A DNA stretch of 61,839 bases from Actinomycetota bacterium (GCA_020161315.1 JAIUOH010000017.1:1-61839), one strand, 5' to 3'. Shown: positions 32,792 through 41,244, numbered from the stretch's first letter. Notes: generated by a model from the letters alone, not told the origin. Made by a program: numbers and translations.

Positions 32792-34177
32792 ATGACTGAG
32801 CAGACTCGCGGGGTGCCCGCGCGGCCGGCCGCACCGCAGGCAGCCAACCCAACCAAGAAACTGGTGCGCGACGCAGAAACGCAGGCACGCGTGCAGGGCG
32901 ATCGCATGTCGATTCTTGTAGCGATTGGCACGCGGCCCGAGGCGATCAAGATGATCCCAGTGGTTCGAGCGCTGCAGCACTCAGACACATTCTTTCCGAT
33001 CGTGATCAGTACAGGCCAGCACGAAGAGCTTGTCGCCGATCTGTTTCGAGAGGCGGGCATGCGCATCGATGCGACGCTGCACGCCGCGCGCCGAGAAGAC
33101 GGTCGGGTGCCATCGCTCAACGAGATGGTGGCTCGCATCATTGTCGGCATCGACCGACTCTGGGCCTCACAGAGCGTGCCAGAAGATATGCGCGCAGACG
33201 GGCACCGCGACCCGCGCGGGGCGATCGCGTGCATGGTTCACGGCGACACCAGCTCGGCGAGTGCGGCCGCGCTCGCGGCGTTCAACATGCAGCTGCCTGT
33301 GATTCACGTCGAGGCGGGTCTGCGTACTTCAAACCTCATGGAGCCCTTCCCAGAGGAGGGCAACAGGCAGATCATCTCACGCCTCGCTGCGGTGCACTTC
33401 GCCCCGACCGCCGCGAACAAGGCAAACCTCGTGCACGAGGGGGTCGACTTCGACCGCATTGTGGTGACGGGCAACACCTCTATTGACATGCTCATGCATG
33501 CTGCAGAACACGACGGCGATTTCGGGCCCGGTTTGCATGAGGTATACGAGGATCGCGGCCGCCGTGTGGTGCTCGTGACAGCACATCGTCGCGAGAACTG
33601 GGGCGAGGGTCTTTCGGGAGTGGCCGAGGCGCTGGTGCGACTTTCGGCGCGCTATCCCGAGACCGCATTCGTGGTGCCGATGCATCCAAACCCGGTCGCA
33701 AGGCAGCCGCTGCTAGATCGCCTCAGCGATCTAGCTAACGTGTACTTGGTTGAGCCACGCGACTACTTCTCGTTTATGCGGCTCATTGCGCGATCCTCGC
33801 TCATCATTACCGACTCTGGGGGAGTGCAAGAAGAGGCTCCCGCTCTGGGTATTCCGGTGCTGGTGACCCGAAGCGTGACCGAGCGAGCAGAAGGGGTGAC
33901 CGCTGGCACGCTCGAGCTGGTGGGCACCGACCCCGACCGTATCATGCTCTCGGCCGCTCTTGTGCTCGACCGCAGCGACGAAGAGCTCGCCGAAGCGCGT
34001 GCAAACGCGCCGACGAACCCCTACGGAGATGGGCGCGCTGCCGAGCGTATCGTGCAGGCGCTCGCACAGGTGCGCCGGGGTGGCCCGATGCCTGAGCAAT
34101 TCGAGGGCGAGACCCTGCAAGATGCAGTGTTTAGGCACATGAACCGCACCGATCTGCTTCGCCAGCGACGGGGGTAG
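32792..34177 (+). CDS. wecB: UDP-N-acetylglucosamine 2-epimerase (non-hydrolysing)
   Basis: The 461-residue enzyme interconverts UDP-GlcNAc and UDP-ManNAc. GTRPEAIKMIPVV, VHGDTSSASAAALAAF, HVEAGLRTSNLMEPFPEEGN and ITDSGGVQEEAPALGIP are the family blocks. It carries an N-terminal extension of about 38 residues rich in Ala, Pro and charged residues; an ATG (MSILVAIG) at the normal family start is an alternative, but the upstream ATG has a strong GAGGGGG site. Three bases separate it from the glycosyltransferase gene, so the two probably act together in making a surface polysaccharide. Confidence 0.9.
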   Translation: MTEQTRGVPARPAAPQAANPTKKLVRDAETQARVQGDRMSILVAIGTRPEAIKMIPVVRALQHSDTFFPIVISTGQHEELVADLFREAGMRIDATLHAARREDGRVPSLNEMVARIIVGIDRLWASQSVPEDMRADGHRDPRGAIACMVHGDTSSASAAALAAFNMQLPVIHVEAGLRTSNLMEPFPEEGNRQIISRLAAVHFAPTAANKANLVHEGVDFDRIVVTGNTSIDMLMHAAEHDGDFGPGLHEVYEDRGRRVVLVTAHRRENWGEGLSGVAEALVRLSARYPETAFVVPMHPNPVARQPLLDRLSDLANVYLVEPRDYFSFMRLIARSSLIITDSGGVQEEAPALGIPVLVTRSVTERAEGVTAGTLELVGTDPDRIMLSAALVLDRSDEELAEARANAPTNPYGDGRAAERIVQALAQVRRGGPMPEQFEGETLQDAVFRHMNRTDLLRQRRG

Positions 34178-34179
34178 GC

Positions 34180-35556
34180 GTGATCGAGTGGCTGCAGCAA
34201 ACTGCGGGCGAGGTCTGGCAGTGGCTGCTGAGTCTGTACCTCGGGCTACCGTTCTGGGCGGTGCCGATCTTCTGGGTTGCCGCGATCGTGGTTGTGAGTT
34301 CGGCAACATCGCTCGCGATCTTGATCGTTCGCGCGCAGATTGCGATTCGCCGCGCTGAAGGCACCCCTATCGCCGCGCACGGCAGAGCCGAGCAAAGCGA
34401 CTACCTCTGGGTGTTCTTCGTGCCCGCGCTCAACGAAGAGGTCACCATTCAAGACTCAGTGAGTCGCCTTCGCGAGGTAGAGGTTGATCACAAGCGCATT
34501 CTCGTGATTAACGACGGGTCTGACGACCGCACGGGCGAGATTCTTGCTGCGATGGATCAGCGAGATCTCACTGTGCTTACCCGTGTGGCTCCAAACGCCA
34601 GGCAGGGCAAATCAGAGGCGCTCAATGACGCATGGCGCTATCTCTCGAACGTGCTGCTCACCGAGGGTGAACTCGCGCACTGGAATACGAACCGAGTGAT
34701 TGTCACGATTGTCGATGCCGATGGGCGGCTCGACAAGCAAGCGGGGCGAGTGGCCGCGCACTTCGCCGACGATCGCGTGGGCGGCGTGCAGTCGCTCGTG
34801 CGAATCTACAACCGGCGCAGCTTTCTCACCTGGGCGCAGAACATCGAATTCTCGGTGTTTGGCTTCGTGTTTCAGATGGGGCGCGTCGGCTGGGGCACCG
34901 CGAACATGGGCGGCAACGGGCAGTTCAACCGCCTGCAGGCGCTGAACGAGGTGGCAGTGCCGGGCCGCGGGGGCGAGCTCGGGCCCTGGCGCGAGGGGCG
35001 CCTCACCGAAGACCAAGACATCGGGTTGCGCCTTATTCGTGCCGGTTGGCAGGGGCGACAGTCGACGCTCGTGACGGTTGACCAGCAGGGTCTGAACTCG
35101 TTAAGTGCCCTGTACCGTCAGCGCACCAGGTGGGCGCAGGGTGGCTGGCAAATGCTTGACCTCGTGCCGATGATGGCAAGAAACCCGCACCTCGGCTTTG
35201 CCTCTAAGTGGGATCAGTTTTGGTACCTCATGACGCCGCTGCTGCAGGCATTCGTTGGTGCGACGGTTGCGCTGTCGATTGTGCTGCTCGCAAGCGGCAT
35301 GGTCGAGGTGCGCTGGACTGTGCCGATTGTGTTGCTGATCTATCTGTTCTCTGTCGTGCCCGGCGTGGCTGGGGTGCTGTTTGCGAGGCGTTCACTGAAC
35401 CCGCTGCGCATTATTTGGCAGGTTATTTTGGCGCACGGGTACGTCTTGTACTCATGGATAATCTTTCCGGTGGTCTACCGGGCGCTTTGGCGTTATTTGC
35501 GCGGCTCGAAGAGCTGGGCAAAGACACGGCGCGAGGCCATCGCGCCTGCTCGTTAG
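34180..35556 (+). CDS. Membrane family-2 glycosyltransferase (processive type)
   Basis: The 458-residue protein has an N-terminal membrane helix (about 25-50), a GT2 domain and C-terminal helices (about 350-440). FVPALNEE and INDGSDD bind the nucleotide, VDADG is the DxD metal site, EDQD holds the catalytic base and QRTRW the QxxRW motif of processive synthases. This set is typical of cellulose, hyaluronan and poly-GlcNAc synthases. Coupled to UDP-GlcNAc 2-epimerase, it may use UDP-ManNAc or UDP-GlcNAc. GTG start, preceded by GGGGG that overlaps the wecB end. Confidence 0.88.
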   Translation: MIEWLQQTAGEVWQWLLSLYLGLPFWAVPIFWVAAIVVVSSATSLAILIVRAQIAIRRAEGTPIAAHGRAEQSDYLWVFFVPALNEEVTIQDSVSRLREVEVDHKRILVINDGSDDRTGEILAAMDQRDLTVLTRVAPNARQGKSEALNDAWRYLSNVLLTEGELAHWNTNRVIVTIVDADGRLDKQAGRVAAHFADDRVGGVQSLVRIYNRRSFLTWAQNIEFSVFGFVFQMGRVGWGTANMGGNGQFNRLQALNEVAVPGRGGELGPWREGRLTEDQDIGLRLIRAGWQGRQSTLVTVDQQGLNSLSALYRQRTRWAQGGWQMLDLVPMMARNPHLGFASKWDQFWYLMTPLLQAFVGATVALSIVLLASGMVEVRWTVPIVLLIYLFSVVPGVAGVLFARRSLNPLRIIWQVILAHGYVLYSWIIFPVVYRALWRYLRGSKSWAKTRREAIAPAR

Positions 35557-35573
35557 AGCATGCGCGCAGGTGT

Positions 35574-35611
35574 TGCGCAGCATGCTGCTCATTTGAGCAA
35601 CATGCTGCGCA
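35574..35611. promoter_or_regulatory. 38-bp palindromic operator before the DeoR-type gene
   Basis: Outer arms TGCGCAGCATG (35574-35584) and CATGCTGCGCA (35601-35611) share one centre with the inner TGCTCA-TT-TGAGCA (35586-35599). The inner part matches the operator at 41094-41107. It lies 17 bp before the TACGCT -10 box and 31 bp before the start. Confidence 0.75.
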
Positions 35612-35627
35612 GAGGTGCGAAACCGCG

Positions 35628-35633
35628 TACGCT
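35628..35633 (+). promoter_or_regulatory. -10 box TACGCT of the deoR-deoC operon
   Basis: TACGCT lies eight bases before the ATG at 35642. The surrounding GTACGCTCTG is identical to the -10 region at 41195-41204 of the nucleoside-transport operon. Confidence 0.55.
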
Positions 35634-35641
35634 CTGTTCTT

Positions 35642-36592
35642 ATGAGTCGACTGGCCGCTGACAAAGATCTCTTGATCGTGCGCGTTGCCGAGCTCTATTA
35701 CGAAGAAGGCAAGACGCAAGACGAGATCGGCGCGCTGCTCGATCTCTCTCGCTTCAAGGTGGGCCGTCTGCTCTCGCAGGCGCGCGCCGATGGCATTGTG
35801 CGCATCGAGATCGTGCACCCGCGTGCGCGCCGGCTCGGCCTTGAGCGCCAGCTTCGCGATCGTTTCGGCCTTGCCGAGGCGGTCGTCGTGCCGGCGTCGA
35901 ACAGCGCCGACGAAGACCTGAAGCGAGTTGCCCAGGCAGCGGCCGATCAGCTCACCATGCTGCGCCCGGTGCCGCGCACCCTCGCCGTGAGCTGGGGGCG
36001 CACGCTCACTGCGGTTGCCTCAAGCCTCGAAGACGGCTGGGCGCGCGGCGTCACCGTCGTACAGATGAACGGCGGTGTCAGCGTCAATCGTCGCCCCGGC
36101 GGCGCTGCCCCGCTCGCCGCCACTATCGCGAAGCGGGCGGCAGGTCATGCCGTGCTGCTGCCCAGCCCGGCGATTCTCGACAGGCTTGAGACGAAACGTG
36201 CCATCGAATCTGACCGCACTATCGCGGGCGTGCTCGATCAGGCAGCAAGCGCCGACGCATATCTTTTTACCGCTGGCGTCTGCGACGAGAGCTCGGCGCA
36301 CGTCGAGAACGGTTATCTCTCGCCGGGCGACGTCGATGAGCTCACCCGCAGGGGAGCAGTGGGTGACGTGCTCGGCCGCTACGTCGATGCCGACGGCAAC
36401 ATCGTTGATCCCGAACTCGACTCGCGCACCCTCGGCCTCGGTCTTGACCAGCTGCGAGCGGCAAAGACGGCGATTTTTGTGACCTCGGGCCTTGCGAAGC
36501 ACGACATTGCGCGCACCGTAGTGCGTGGTGGGCTCTGCACCACTATGGTCACCGACGAAGACACCGCGCGAGCACTTTTGGAAGAAGTATGA
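35642..36592 (+). CDS. deoR: SorC/DeoR-type sugar-phosphate-responsive regulator
   Basis: The 316-residue protein has an N-terminal helix-turn-helix (LYYEEGKTQDEIGALLDLSRFKVGRLLSQAR, residues about 16-46) and a SorC-type sugar-phosphate domain with LAVSWGRTL and GVTVVQMNGGVS. Bacillus DeoR, a SorC-family protein, is a repressor released by deoxyribose-5-phosphate. The coupled deoC gene makes the same effector likely here. A 38-bp palindrome lies at its promoter, so it should control itself, deoC and the ALDH genes, and probably the nucleoside-transport operon at 41245. Its stop overlaps an in-frame ATG of deoC. Confidence 0.88.
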   Translation: MSRLAADKDLLIVRVAELYYEEGKTQDEIGALLDLSRFKVGRLLSQARADGIVRIEIVHPRARRLGLERQLRDRFGLAEAVVVPASNSADEDLKRVAQAAADQLTMLRPVPRTLAVSWGRTLTAVASSLEDGWARGVTVVQMNGGVSVNRRPGGAAPLAATIAKRAAGHAVLLPSPAILDRLETKRAIESDRTIAGVLDQAASADAYLFTAGVCDESSAHVENGYLSPGDVDELTRRGAVGDVLGRYVDADGNIVDPELDSRTLGLGLDQLRAAKTAIFVTSGLAKHDIARTVVRGGLCTTMVTDEDTARALLEEV

Positions 36593-36618
36593 AGAACACA
36601 ACCATGAAGGGTGGAGAG

Positions 36619-37629
36619 ATGACGACGATCGAAACTGCGACCAGCACAGCGAATGCCGTCAGCACCGTGCTGGGGGGTAACCCCGACAACGAGACGCTGC
36701 GTCGGTTTCTGCACGGTTTGCCTGGCGTAGACGCGGTCGGGCTCGAGCAGCGCTCTGCCGCGCTCAGCACACGGTCGATCAAGACCTCCTCGAAGGCGTG
36801 GGCGCTCGACAAGATCATCACGCTGATCGATCTCACCACGCTCGAAGGCGCAGACACCGCTGGCAAGGTGCGCTCGCTCGTTACCAAGGCAAAGCACCCC
36901 GATGCCTCTGATCCGAGCTGCCCCCAGGTCGCAGCTGTCTGTGTGTACGGCGACATGGTGCCGCATGCGGTCGCCGCGCTCGGCGCGTTGCACGGTGACC
37001 CCGATGATGGGCTGATCTCGGTTGCAGCGGTTGCCACTGCCTTTCCGAGTGGCCGATCCTCGCTCGCGATCAAGCTTGCGGATACCCGCGAGGCGGTCGC
37101 GGCAGGTGCCGACGAAATCGACATGGTGATCGACCGCGGTGCGTTTCTCTCTGGCGACTACGCGAAGGTCTACGACGAGATCATGCTCGTGAAAGAGGCG
37201 TGTGTGCGCCCCGACGGCAGCTTCGCCTCGCTCAAGGTGATTCTCGAAACCGGCGAGCTGAAGACCTACGACAACATCAAGCGCGCCTCGTGGCTTGCGA
37301 TTCTCGCGGGTGGCGACTTCATCAAAACTTCGACGGGCAAGGTTCAGCCTGCAGCCACGCTGCCGGTGACCCTGCTGATGCTCGAAGTCGTGCGCGACTG
37401 GTATCGCGCAACCGGCGAGCGCATCGGTGTGAAGCCCGCGGGCGGCATTCGCACCTCGAAAGACGCGATCAAGTACCTCGTGCACGTGGTCGAGACTGTT
37501 GGCGAGGAGTGGCTGCAGCCACACCTGTTCCGTTTCGGCGCCTCGAGCCTCTTGAACGATGTGCTCTTGCAGCGCCAGAAACTTACGACCGGCCGCTACT
37601 CCGGTCCCGACTACGTCACGATCGACTGA
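36619..37629 (+). CDS. deoC: Deoxyribose-phosphate aldolase, long form
   Basis: The 336-residue enzyme cleaves 2-deoxyribose-5-phosphate to acetaldehyde and glyceraldehyde-3-phosphate. GADEIDMVIDRG, ILETGEL, FIKTSTGK (Schiff-base Lys) and KPAGGIRTSKDA are the catalytic blocks. It is longer than the usual 220-260-residue bacterial enzyme and closer to the eukaryote-like long form. The start at 36619 is chosen because GGTGGAG precedes it. An ATG at 36589 overlaps the regulator's stop and has GGAAG upstream, so it is also possible. The product acetaldehyde would feed the next gene. Confidence 0.92.
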   Translation: MTTIETATSTANAVSTVLGGNPDNETLRRFLHGLPGVDAVGLEQRSAALSTRSIKTSSKAWALDKIITLIDLTTLEGADTAGKVRSLVTKAKHPDASDPSCPQVAAVCVYGDMVPHAVAALGALHGDPDDGLISVAAVATAFPSGRSSLAIKLADTREAVAAGADEIDMVIDRGAFLSGDYAKVYDEIMLVKEACVRPDGSFASLKVILETGELKTYDNIKRASWLAILAGGDFIKTSTGKVQPAATLPVTLLMLEVVRDWYRATGERIGVKPAGGIRTSKDAIKYLVHVVETVGEEWLQPHLFRFGASSLLNDVLLQRQKLTTGRYSGPDYVTID

Positions 37630-37658
37630 CCGGCCTACGCCACAAGCCAAGGAGCATC

Positions 37659-39101
37659 ATGGGATTTCTTGAATACGCGCCGGCCCCCGAGTCGCGCAGC
37701 ATTTTGCAGCTAAAGGACAGCTACGGGCTGTTCATCAACGGTGAGTTTGTTGAGGGGCGCGGCGGCGCATTTGACACTATCTCGCCAGCCGACGAGTCGC
37801 GCATCGCATCGCTCGCGATCGGCTCAGACGAAGACGTTGACGCAGCGGTAGCTGCTGCACGTCAGGCACACACCAAGGTGTGGTCGAAGATGAGTGGCCG
37901 CGACCGCGGCAAGTACCTCTTCCGCATCGCCCGCCTCGTGCAGGAGCGAGCCCGCGAGCTTGCGGTCGCAGAGAGCCTCGACAACGGCAAGCCGATTCGC
38001 GAGAGCCGTGACGTTGACGTGCCCCTCGTCGCCGCATGGTTCTTCTACTATGCCGGTTGGGCAGACAAGCTGGATCACGCGGGCGTCGGTGCGAACCCGC
38101 AGTCGCTCGGCGTCGCAGGCCAGGTCATTCCCTGGAACTTTCCGCTGCTCATGCTCGCGTGGAAGGTTGCGCCAGCGCTCGCGGCGGGCAACACCGTCGT
38201 GCTGAAGCCAGCAGAGACTACCTCTCTGACCGCGCTGATCTTCGCCGAGATTCTGCAGCAGGCTGACCTGCCTGCCGGTGTCGTGAACATCGTGACTGGC
38301 GCCGGTGCGACGGGTGCCTCGCTCGTGCGTCACCCCGACATCAACAAGGTCGCGTTCACGGGCTCGACCGGCGTTGGTCGCGACATCGCGAAGGCCGTTG
38401 CAGGAACCGGCAAGAGCCTCACGCTCGAGCTCGGCGGCAAGGCCGCGAATATTGTGTTCGACGACGCGCCAATCGACCAGGCCGTCGAGGGCATTGTGAA
38501 CGGCATCTTCTTCAACCAGGGCCACGTGTGCTGCGCAGGCAGCCGCTTGCTCGTGCAGGAGTCGATTCATGACGAGGTCATCGACCGGCTCAAGGCGCGC
38601 CTCTCGACTCTGCGCCTCGGTGATCCGCTTGACAAGAACACCGACATCGGTGCGATCAACTCGGCCTCGCAGCTGGCCCGCATTCGCGAGCTGAGCGATA
38701 TCGGCGAGGCAGAGGGCGCGGAGCGCTGGACCGCCGACTGCGAGATTCCAGAGCAGGGCTTCTGGTTTGCACCGACCATTTTCACCGGAGTCGAGACCTC
38801 GCACCGTATTGCGCGCGAAGAGGTGTTCGGCCCCGTGCTCTCGGTGCTCACCTTCCGCACCCCCGACGAGGCGGTTGCAAAGGCAAACAACACGCCCTAC
38901 GGCCTCTCGGCTGGCATCTGGAGCGACAAGGGATCGCGCATTCTTGCGGTCGCCGACCGCCTGCGGGCTGGCGTCGTCTGGGCCAACACATTCAACCGCT
39001 TCGACCCGTCGAGCCCGTTCGGCGGATACAAGGAGTCGGGCTACGGCCGCGAGGGCGGTAAGCAGGGCCTGGCGGCATACCTGAAGGGGGCCTCGGCATG
39101 A
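37659..39101 (+). CDS. NAD(P)-dependent aldehyde dehydrogenase
   Basis: The 480-residue enzyme is a complete aldehyde dehydrogenase: VIPWNFPLLMLAWK, KPAETTSLTA, FTGSTGVGR (NAD loop), LELGGK (general-base Glu), NQGHVCCAGSRL (catalytic Cys) and EEVFGPVLSVL. By position after deoC it probably oxidises the acetaldehyde released by the aldolase. AAGGAG lies five bases before the ATG. Its end overlaps the next gene by four bases (ATGA), and the pair together resembles a bacterial ALDH16 split into two proteins. Confidence 0.93.
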   Translation: MGFLEYAPAPESRSILQLKDSYGLFINGEFVEGRGGAFDTISPADESRIASLAIGSDEDVDAAVAAARQAHTKVWSKMSGRDRGKYLFRIARLVQERARELAVAESLDNGKPIRESRDVDVPLVAAWFFYYAGWADKLDHAGVGANPQSLGVAGQVIPWNFPLLMLAWKVAPALAAGNTVVLKPAETTSLTALIFAEILQQADLPAGVVNIVTGAGATGASLVRHPDINKVAFTGSTGVGRDIAKAVAGTGKSLTLELGGKAANIVFDDAPIDQAVEGIVNGIFFNQGHVCCAGSRLLVQESIHDEVIDRLKARLSTLRLGDPLDKNTDIGAINSASQLARIRELSDIGEAEGAERWTADCEIPEQGFWFAPTIFTGVETSHRIAREEVFGPVLSVLTFRTPDEAVAKANNTPYGLSAGIWSDKGSRILAVADRLRAGVVWANTFNRFDPSSPFGGYKESGYGREGGKQGLAAYLKGASA

Positions 39102-39949
39102 GCGCTCGATTGACTGTTCCGAAGACCTACAAGCTCGCCATCGGCGGCGCGTTTCCGCGCAGCGAGTCGGGTCGCACCTATGAGGTGCGCTCGCCCAAGG
39201 GTGAGTTTCTTGCGAACGCCTCGAAGGCGTCGCGCAAAGACGCACGCGATGCGGTAGTGGCCGCCCGTACCGCCCAGGCAAAGTGGGCGGGTGCCACCGC
39301 TTACAATCGGGGCCAGGTGCTCTACCGTGTGGCCGAGGTGCTTGAGGGTCGCCGCGCACAGTTCGTAGACGAGATCGTCTCGCAGCAGGGCGTCTCGGCA
39401 GCTGCGGCGGGTGCGCAGGTCGACGCAGCCGTTGACCTCTGGGTCTGGTACGCGGGCTGGTGTGACAAGTACGCCCAGGTCGCGGGCAACCTGAACCCGG
39501 TTGCTGGCGCTTATTTCAATATCTCGGCGCCCGAGCCGACTGGTGTGGTAGCAATCGTCGCGCCGCAGAGCGACTCGCTGCTCGGCCTGGTGTCGGCGGT
39601 TGCTCCGGCGCTCGTGTCGGGCAACGCGGTTGTGGTCATCGCGAGTGAGCAGTTTCCGCTGTCGTCGATCAGCTTCGCCGAGGTGCTCGCGACGAGCGAT
39701 GTGCCGGGTGGCGTAGTGAACATTCTCACCGGTTCGCCTGCAGAGATCGCTCCGTGGCTCGCCGACCACGCAGATGTGAACGCGCTCGATCTCGCGGGTG
39801 CCAGCGACCTTGATTGGGTCGACCTGCAGCTGCGCGCCGCCGAAACATTGACGCGCGTGCTCGAGCCGGGTGAGATCGTCGCCTCGCCGCAGCGCATCGC
39901 GGCGTTCACCGAGGTGAAGACGGTGTGGCACCCCAAGAGCATGGTGTAG
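39098..39949 (+). CDS. Catalytically empty ALDH-like partner protein
   Basis: The 283-residue protein aligns with the N-terminal half of aldehyde dehydrogenases: YKLAIGGAFPRSESGRTYEV, then GVVAIVAPQSDSLLGLVSAVAPALVSGN where an active enzyme has the NAD-loop region. It lacks the LELGGK Glu, the catalytic Cys and the whole Cys domain. The C-terminal domain of ALDH16 enzymes is similarly a catalytically dead ALDH copy of about this size. It may stabilise or channel substrate to the preceding enzyme. Translation is coupled by ATGA overlap. It is not a pseudogene by reading frame. Confidence 0.82.
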   Translation: MSARLTVPKTYKLAIGGAFPRSESGRTYEVRSPKGEFLANASKASRKDARDAVVAARTAQAKWAGATAYNRGQVLYRVAEVLEGRRAQFVDEIVSQQGVSAAAAGAQVDAAVDLWVWYAGWCDKYAQVAGNLNPVAGAYFNISAPEPTGVVAIVAPQSDSLLGLVSAVAPALVSGNAVVVIASEQFPLSSISFAEVLATSDVPGGVVNILTGSPAEIAPWLADHADVNALDLAGASDLDWVDLQLRAAETLTRVLEPGEIVASPQRIAAFTEVKTVWHPKSMV

Positions 39950-39962
39950 CCACCGCTGGTCG

Positions 39963-40028
39963 TAGCCCCGTTCATCGAGCTTGTCGAGATGAATGGGGCT
40001 AGGTGATCTCGACAAGCTCGATGAACGG
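39963..40028. repeat. Dispersed palindromic repeat with nested hairpin
   Basis: Bases 39968-39990 and 40006-40028 are perfect 23-bp inverted arms containing TCGAGCTTGTCGAGAT. The left half also folds on itself (TAGCCCC with GGGGCTA at 39963-40001). It follows the deoC operon and may terminate it. Relatives lie at 52146-52199 and about 61639. Confidence 0.7.
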
Positions 40029-40071
40029 CTGGAGCTCGATAAGCGGTGCTGGCTTGATGCGCGAATACCCG

Positions 40072-40077
40072 TAGAAT
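40072..40077 (+). promoter_or_regulatory. -10 box TAGAAT for the Ppx/GppA gene
   Basis: TAGAAT, six bases (cgcacc), then ATG at 40084. One of the clearest leaderless starts in the window. Confidence 0.6.
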
Positions 40078-40083
40078 CGCACC

Positions 40084-41040
40084 ATGCGCCTTGGAGTGAT
40101 TGACGTCGGTAGCAATACCGTGCACCTGCTCGTTGTTGATGCACACCCGGGTGCGAGCCCGGTGCCCTATCATTCTCAGCGTTCAACGCTGCGACTGATG
40201 CGGTACCTCGATGAGCAGGGCAACATCACCGAAGAAGGCCAGCGGCTCATCATTGATGCGATTCGTGAGGCCGTCGATACGGTTGCGCGCATCGGTGTCG
40301 ACGACCTCATCGCGACGGCAACCTCGGCGATTCGCGAGGCGCCGAACGGTGACCAAGTGCTCGCCCGCGTCGAGTTCGAGTGCCGTATCAAGCTGCAGGT
40401 GCTTTCTGGTGAAGACGAGGCGCGCATCACGATGCTCGCCGTGCGGCGCTGGCTTGGTTGGTCGGCCGGCGAGATCCTGCTCTTTGATATTGGCGGGGGG
40501 TCGTTCGAAATCGCCCAGGGTGCCGACGAGTATCCCGATGTTTCGCTTTCGCTGCCGCTCGGTGCCGGGCGCACGACGGTCAATTTCTTGAGCGAAGATC
40601 CGCCGCCGCGCGAGGCGGTCTCGCAATTGCGGGCGCACGCCCGAGAGGTCTTCACCGAGGCGCGCAAGAACATGTTCTTGGATCGCCCGGCGCCCACGCG
40701 GGTGGTCGGCACTTCGAAAACGATTCGTTCGCTTGGGCGGCTCATCGGTGGCCCCGCAAACCCCGTGACGGGGGAGCTCGCGCCGCTGCACTACACGGGT
40801 CTGCGTGAGTGGGAGCCGACGCTGCGCGAGATGCCGGGCTCGGTGCGCGAGTATCTGCCGGGCATTACGCCCGAACGCGGCTACCAGATTCTTGCCGGCG
40901 CGATCGTGCTGCGCACCGCGATGAAGGTCTTCGAGGTTGAAACCCTGACGGTGTCACCGTGGGCGCTGCGAGAGGGCATCGTGCTGCGCTACATCGACCT
41001 GCTCGATGGCACAGGGGCGACGCCGCTCGGGTCTGCCTAG
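40084..41040 (+). CDS. Ppx/GppA-family exopolyphosphatase
   Basis: The 318-residue protein has the short two-domain form of this actin-fold family: DVGSNTVHLLVVDA (phosphate 1), ATSAIREAPNG, FDIGGGSFEIAQG (phosphate 2) and TSKTIRSLGRL. It may hydrolyse polyphosphate or pppGpp; the short form without the C-terminal HD domain is usually an exopolyphosphatase in actinobacteria. It sits between the two arms of the deoxynucleoside system but has its own promoter and is probably not part of that pathway. Confidence 0.88.
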   Translation: MRLGVIDVGSNTVHLLVVDAHPGASPVPYHSQRSTLRLMRYLDEQGNITEEGQRLIIDAIREAVDTVARIGVDDLIATATSAIREAPNGDQVLARVEFECRIKLQVLSGEDEARITMLAVRRWLGWSAGEILLFDIGGGSFEIAQGADEYPDVSLSLPLGAGRTTVNFLSEDPPPREAVSQLRAHAREVFTEARKNMFLDRPAPTRVVGTSKTIRSLGRLIGGPANPVTGELAPLHYTGLREWEPTLREMPGSVREYLPGITPERGYQILAGAIVLRTAMKVFEVETLTVSPWALREGIVLRYIDLLDGTGATPLGSA

Positions 41041-41093
41041 CGGCCCGGCTGATCCCGCGCGCTTATTAAAAGTGCAGGGAGCAGTGGGCAATC

Positions 41094-41107
41094 TGCTCAT
41101 ATGAGCA
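41094..41107. promoter_or_regulatory. Second DeoR-type operator TGCTCATATGAGCA
   Basis: A perfect 14-bp palindrome that matches the inner core of the deoR operator at 35586-35599. It lies about 95 bp before the -10 box of the nucleoside-transport operon and next to TTGCGCA at 41122-41128, which resembles the outer arm at the deoR site. Confidence 0.7.
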
Positions 41108-41195
41108 ATTCGCTCGAACTGTTGCGCAATCGAGATATGTTTTCACAACAGCTCGCTTGGGAAGCCAACGCAGTCTGAGTATTTTTAGTATCACG

Positions 41196-41201
41196 TACGC
41201 T
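41196..41201 (+). promoter_or_regulatory. -10 box TACGCT of the nucleoside-transport operon
   Basis: TACGCT within GTACGCTCTG, the same ten bases as at the deoR promoter. The start codon is about 43 bases downstream, so this transcript would have a leader with a Shine-Dalgarno site. Confidence 0.5.
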
Positions 41202-41244
41202 CTGCTTGCGATCGGCGCGAGTGGGCACTTCTAGGAGGAATGCG

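Noticed and set aside
36379-37650. 423-residue minus-strand frame across deoR and deoC
   Set aside because: Antisense of conserved DeoC and SorC sequence; His/Arg-rich product typical of high-GC shadow frames.
37200-37658. Upstream extension of the ALDH gene in the same frame
   Set aside because: This part overlaps deoC in another frame; the ALDH start with AAGGAG at 37659 matches the family length.
37824-39359. 511-residue minus-strand frame across the ALDH genes
   Set aside because: Antisense shadow of two genes with clear ALDH motifs; it crosses their overlap and has no recognisable domain or ribosome-binding site.
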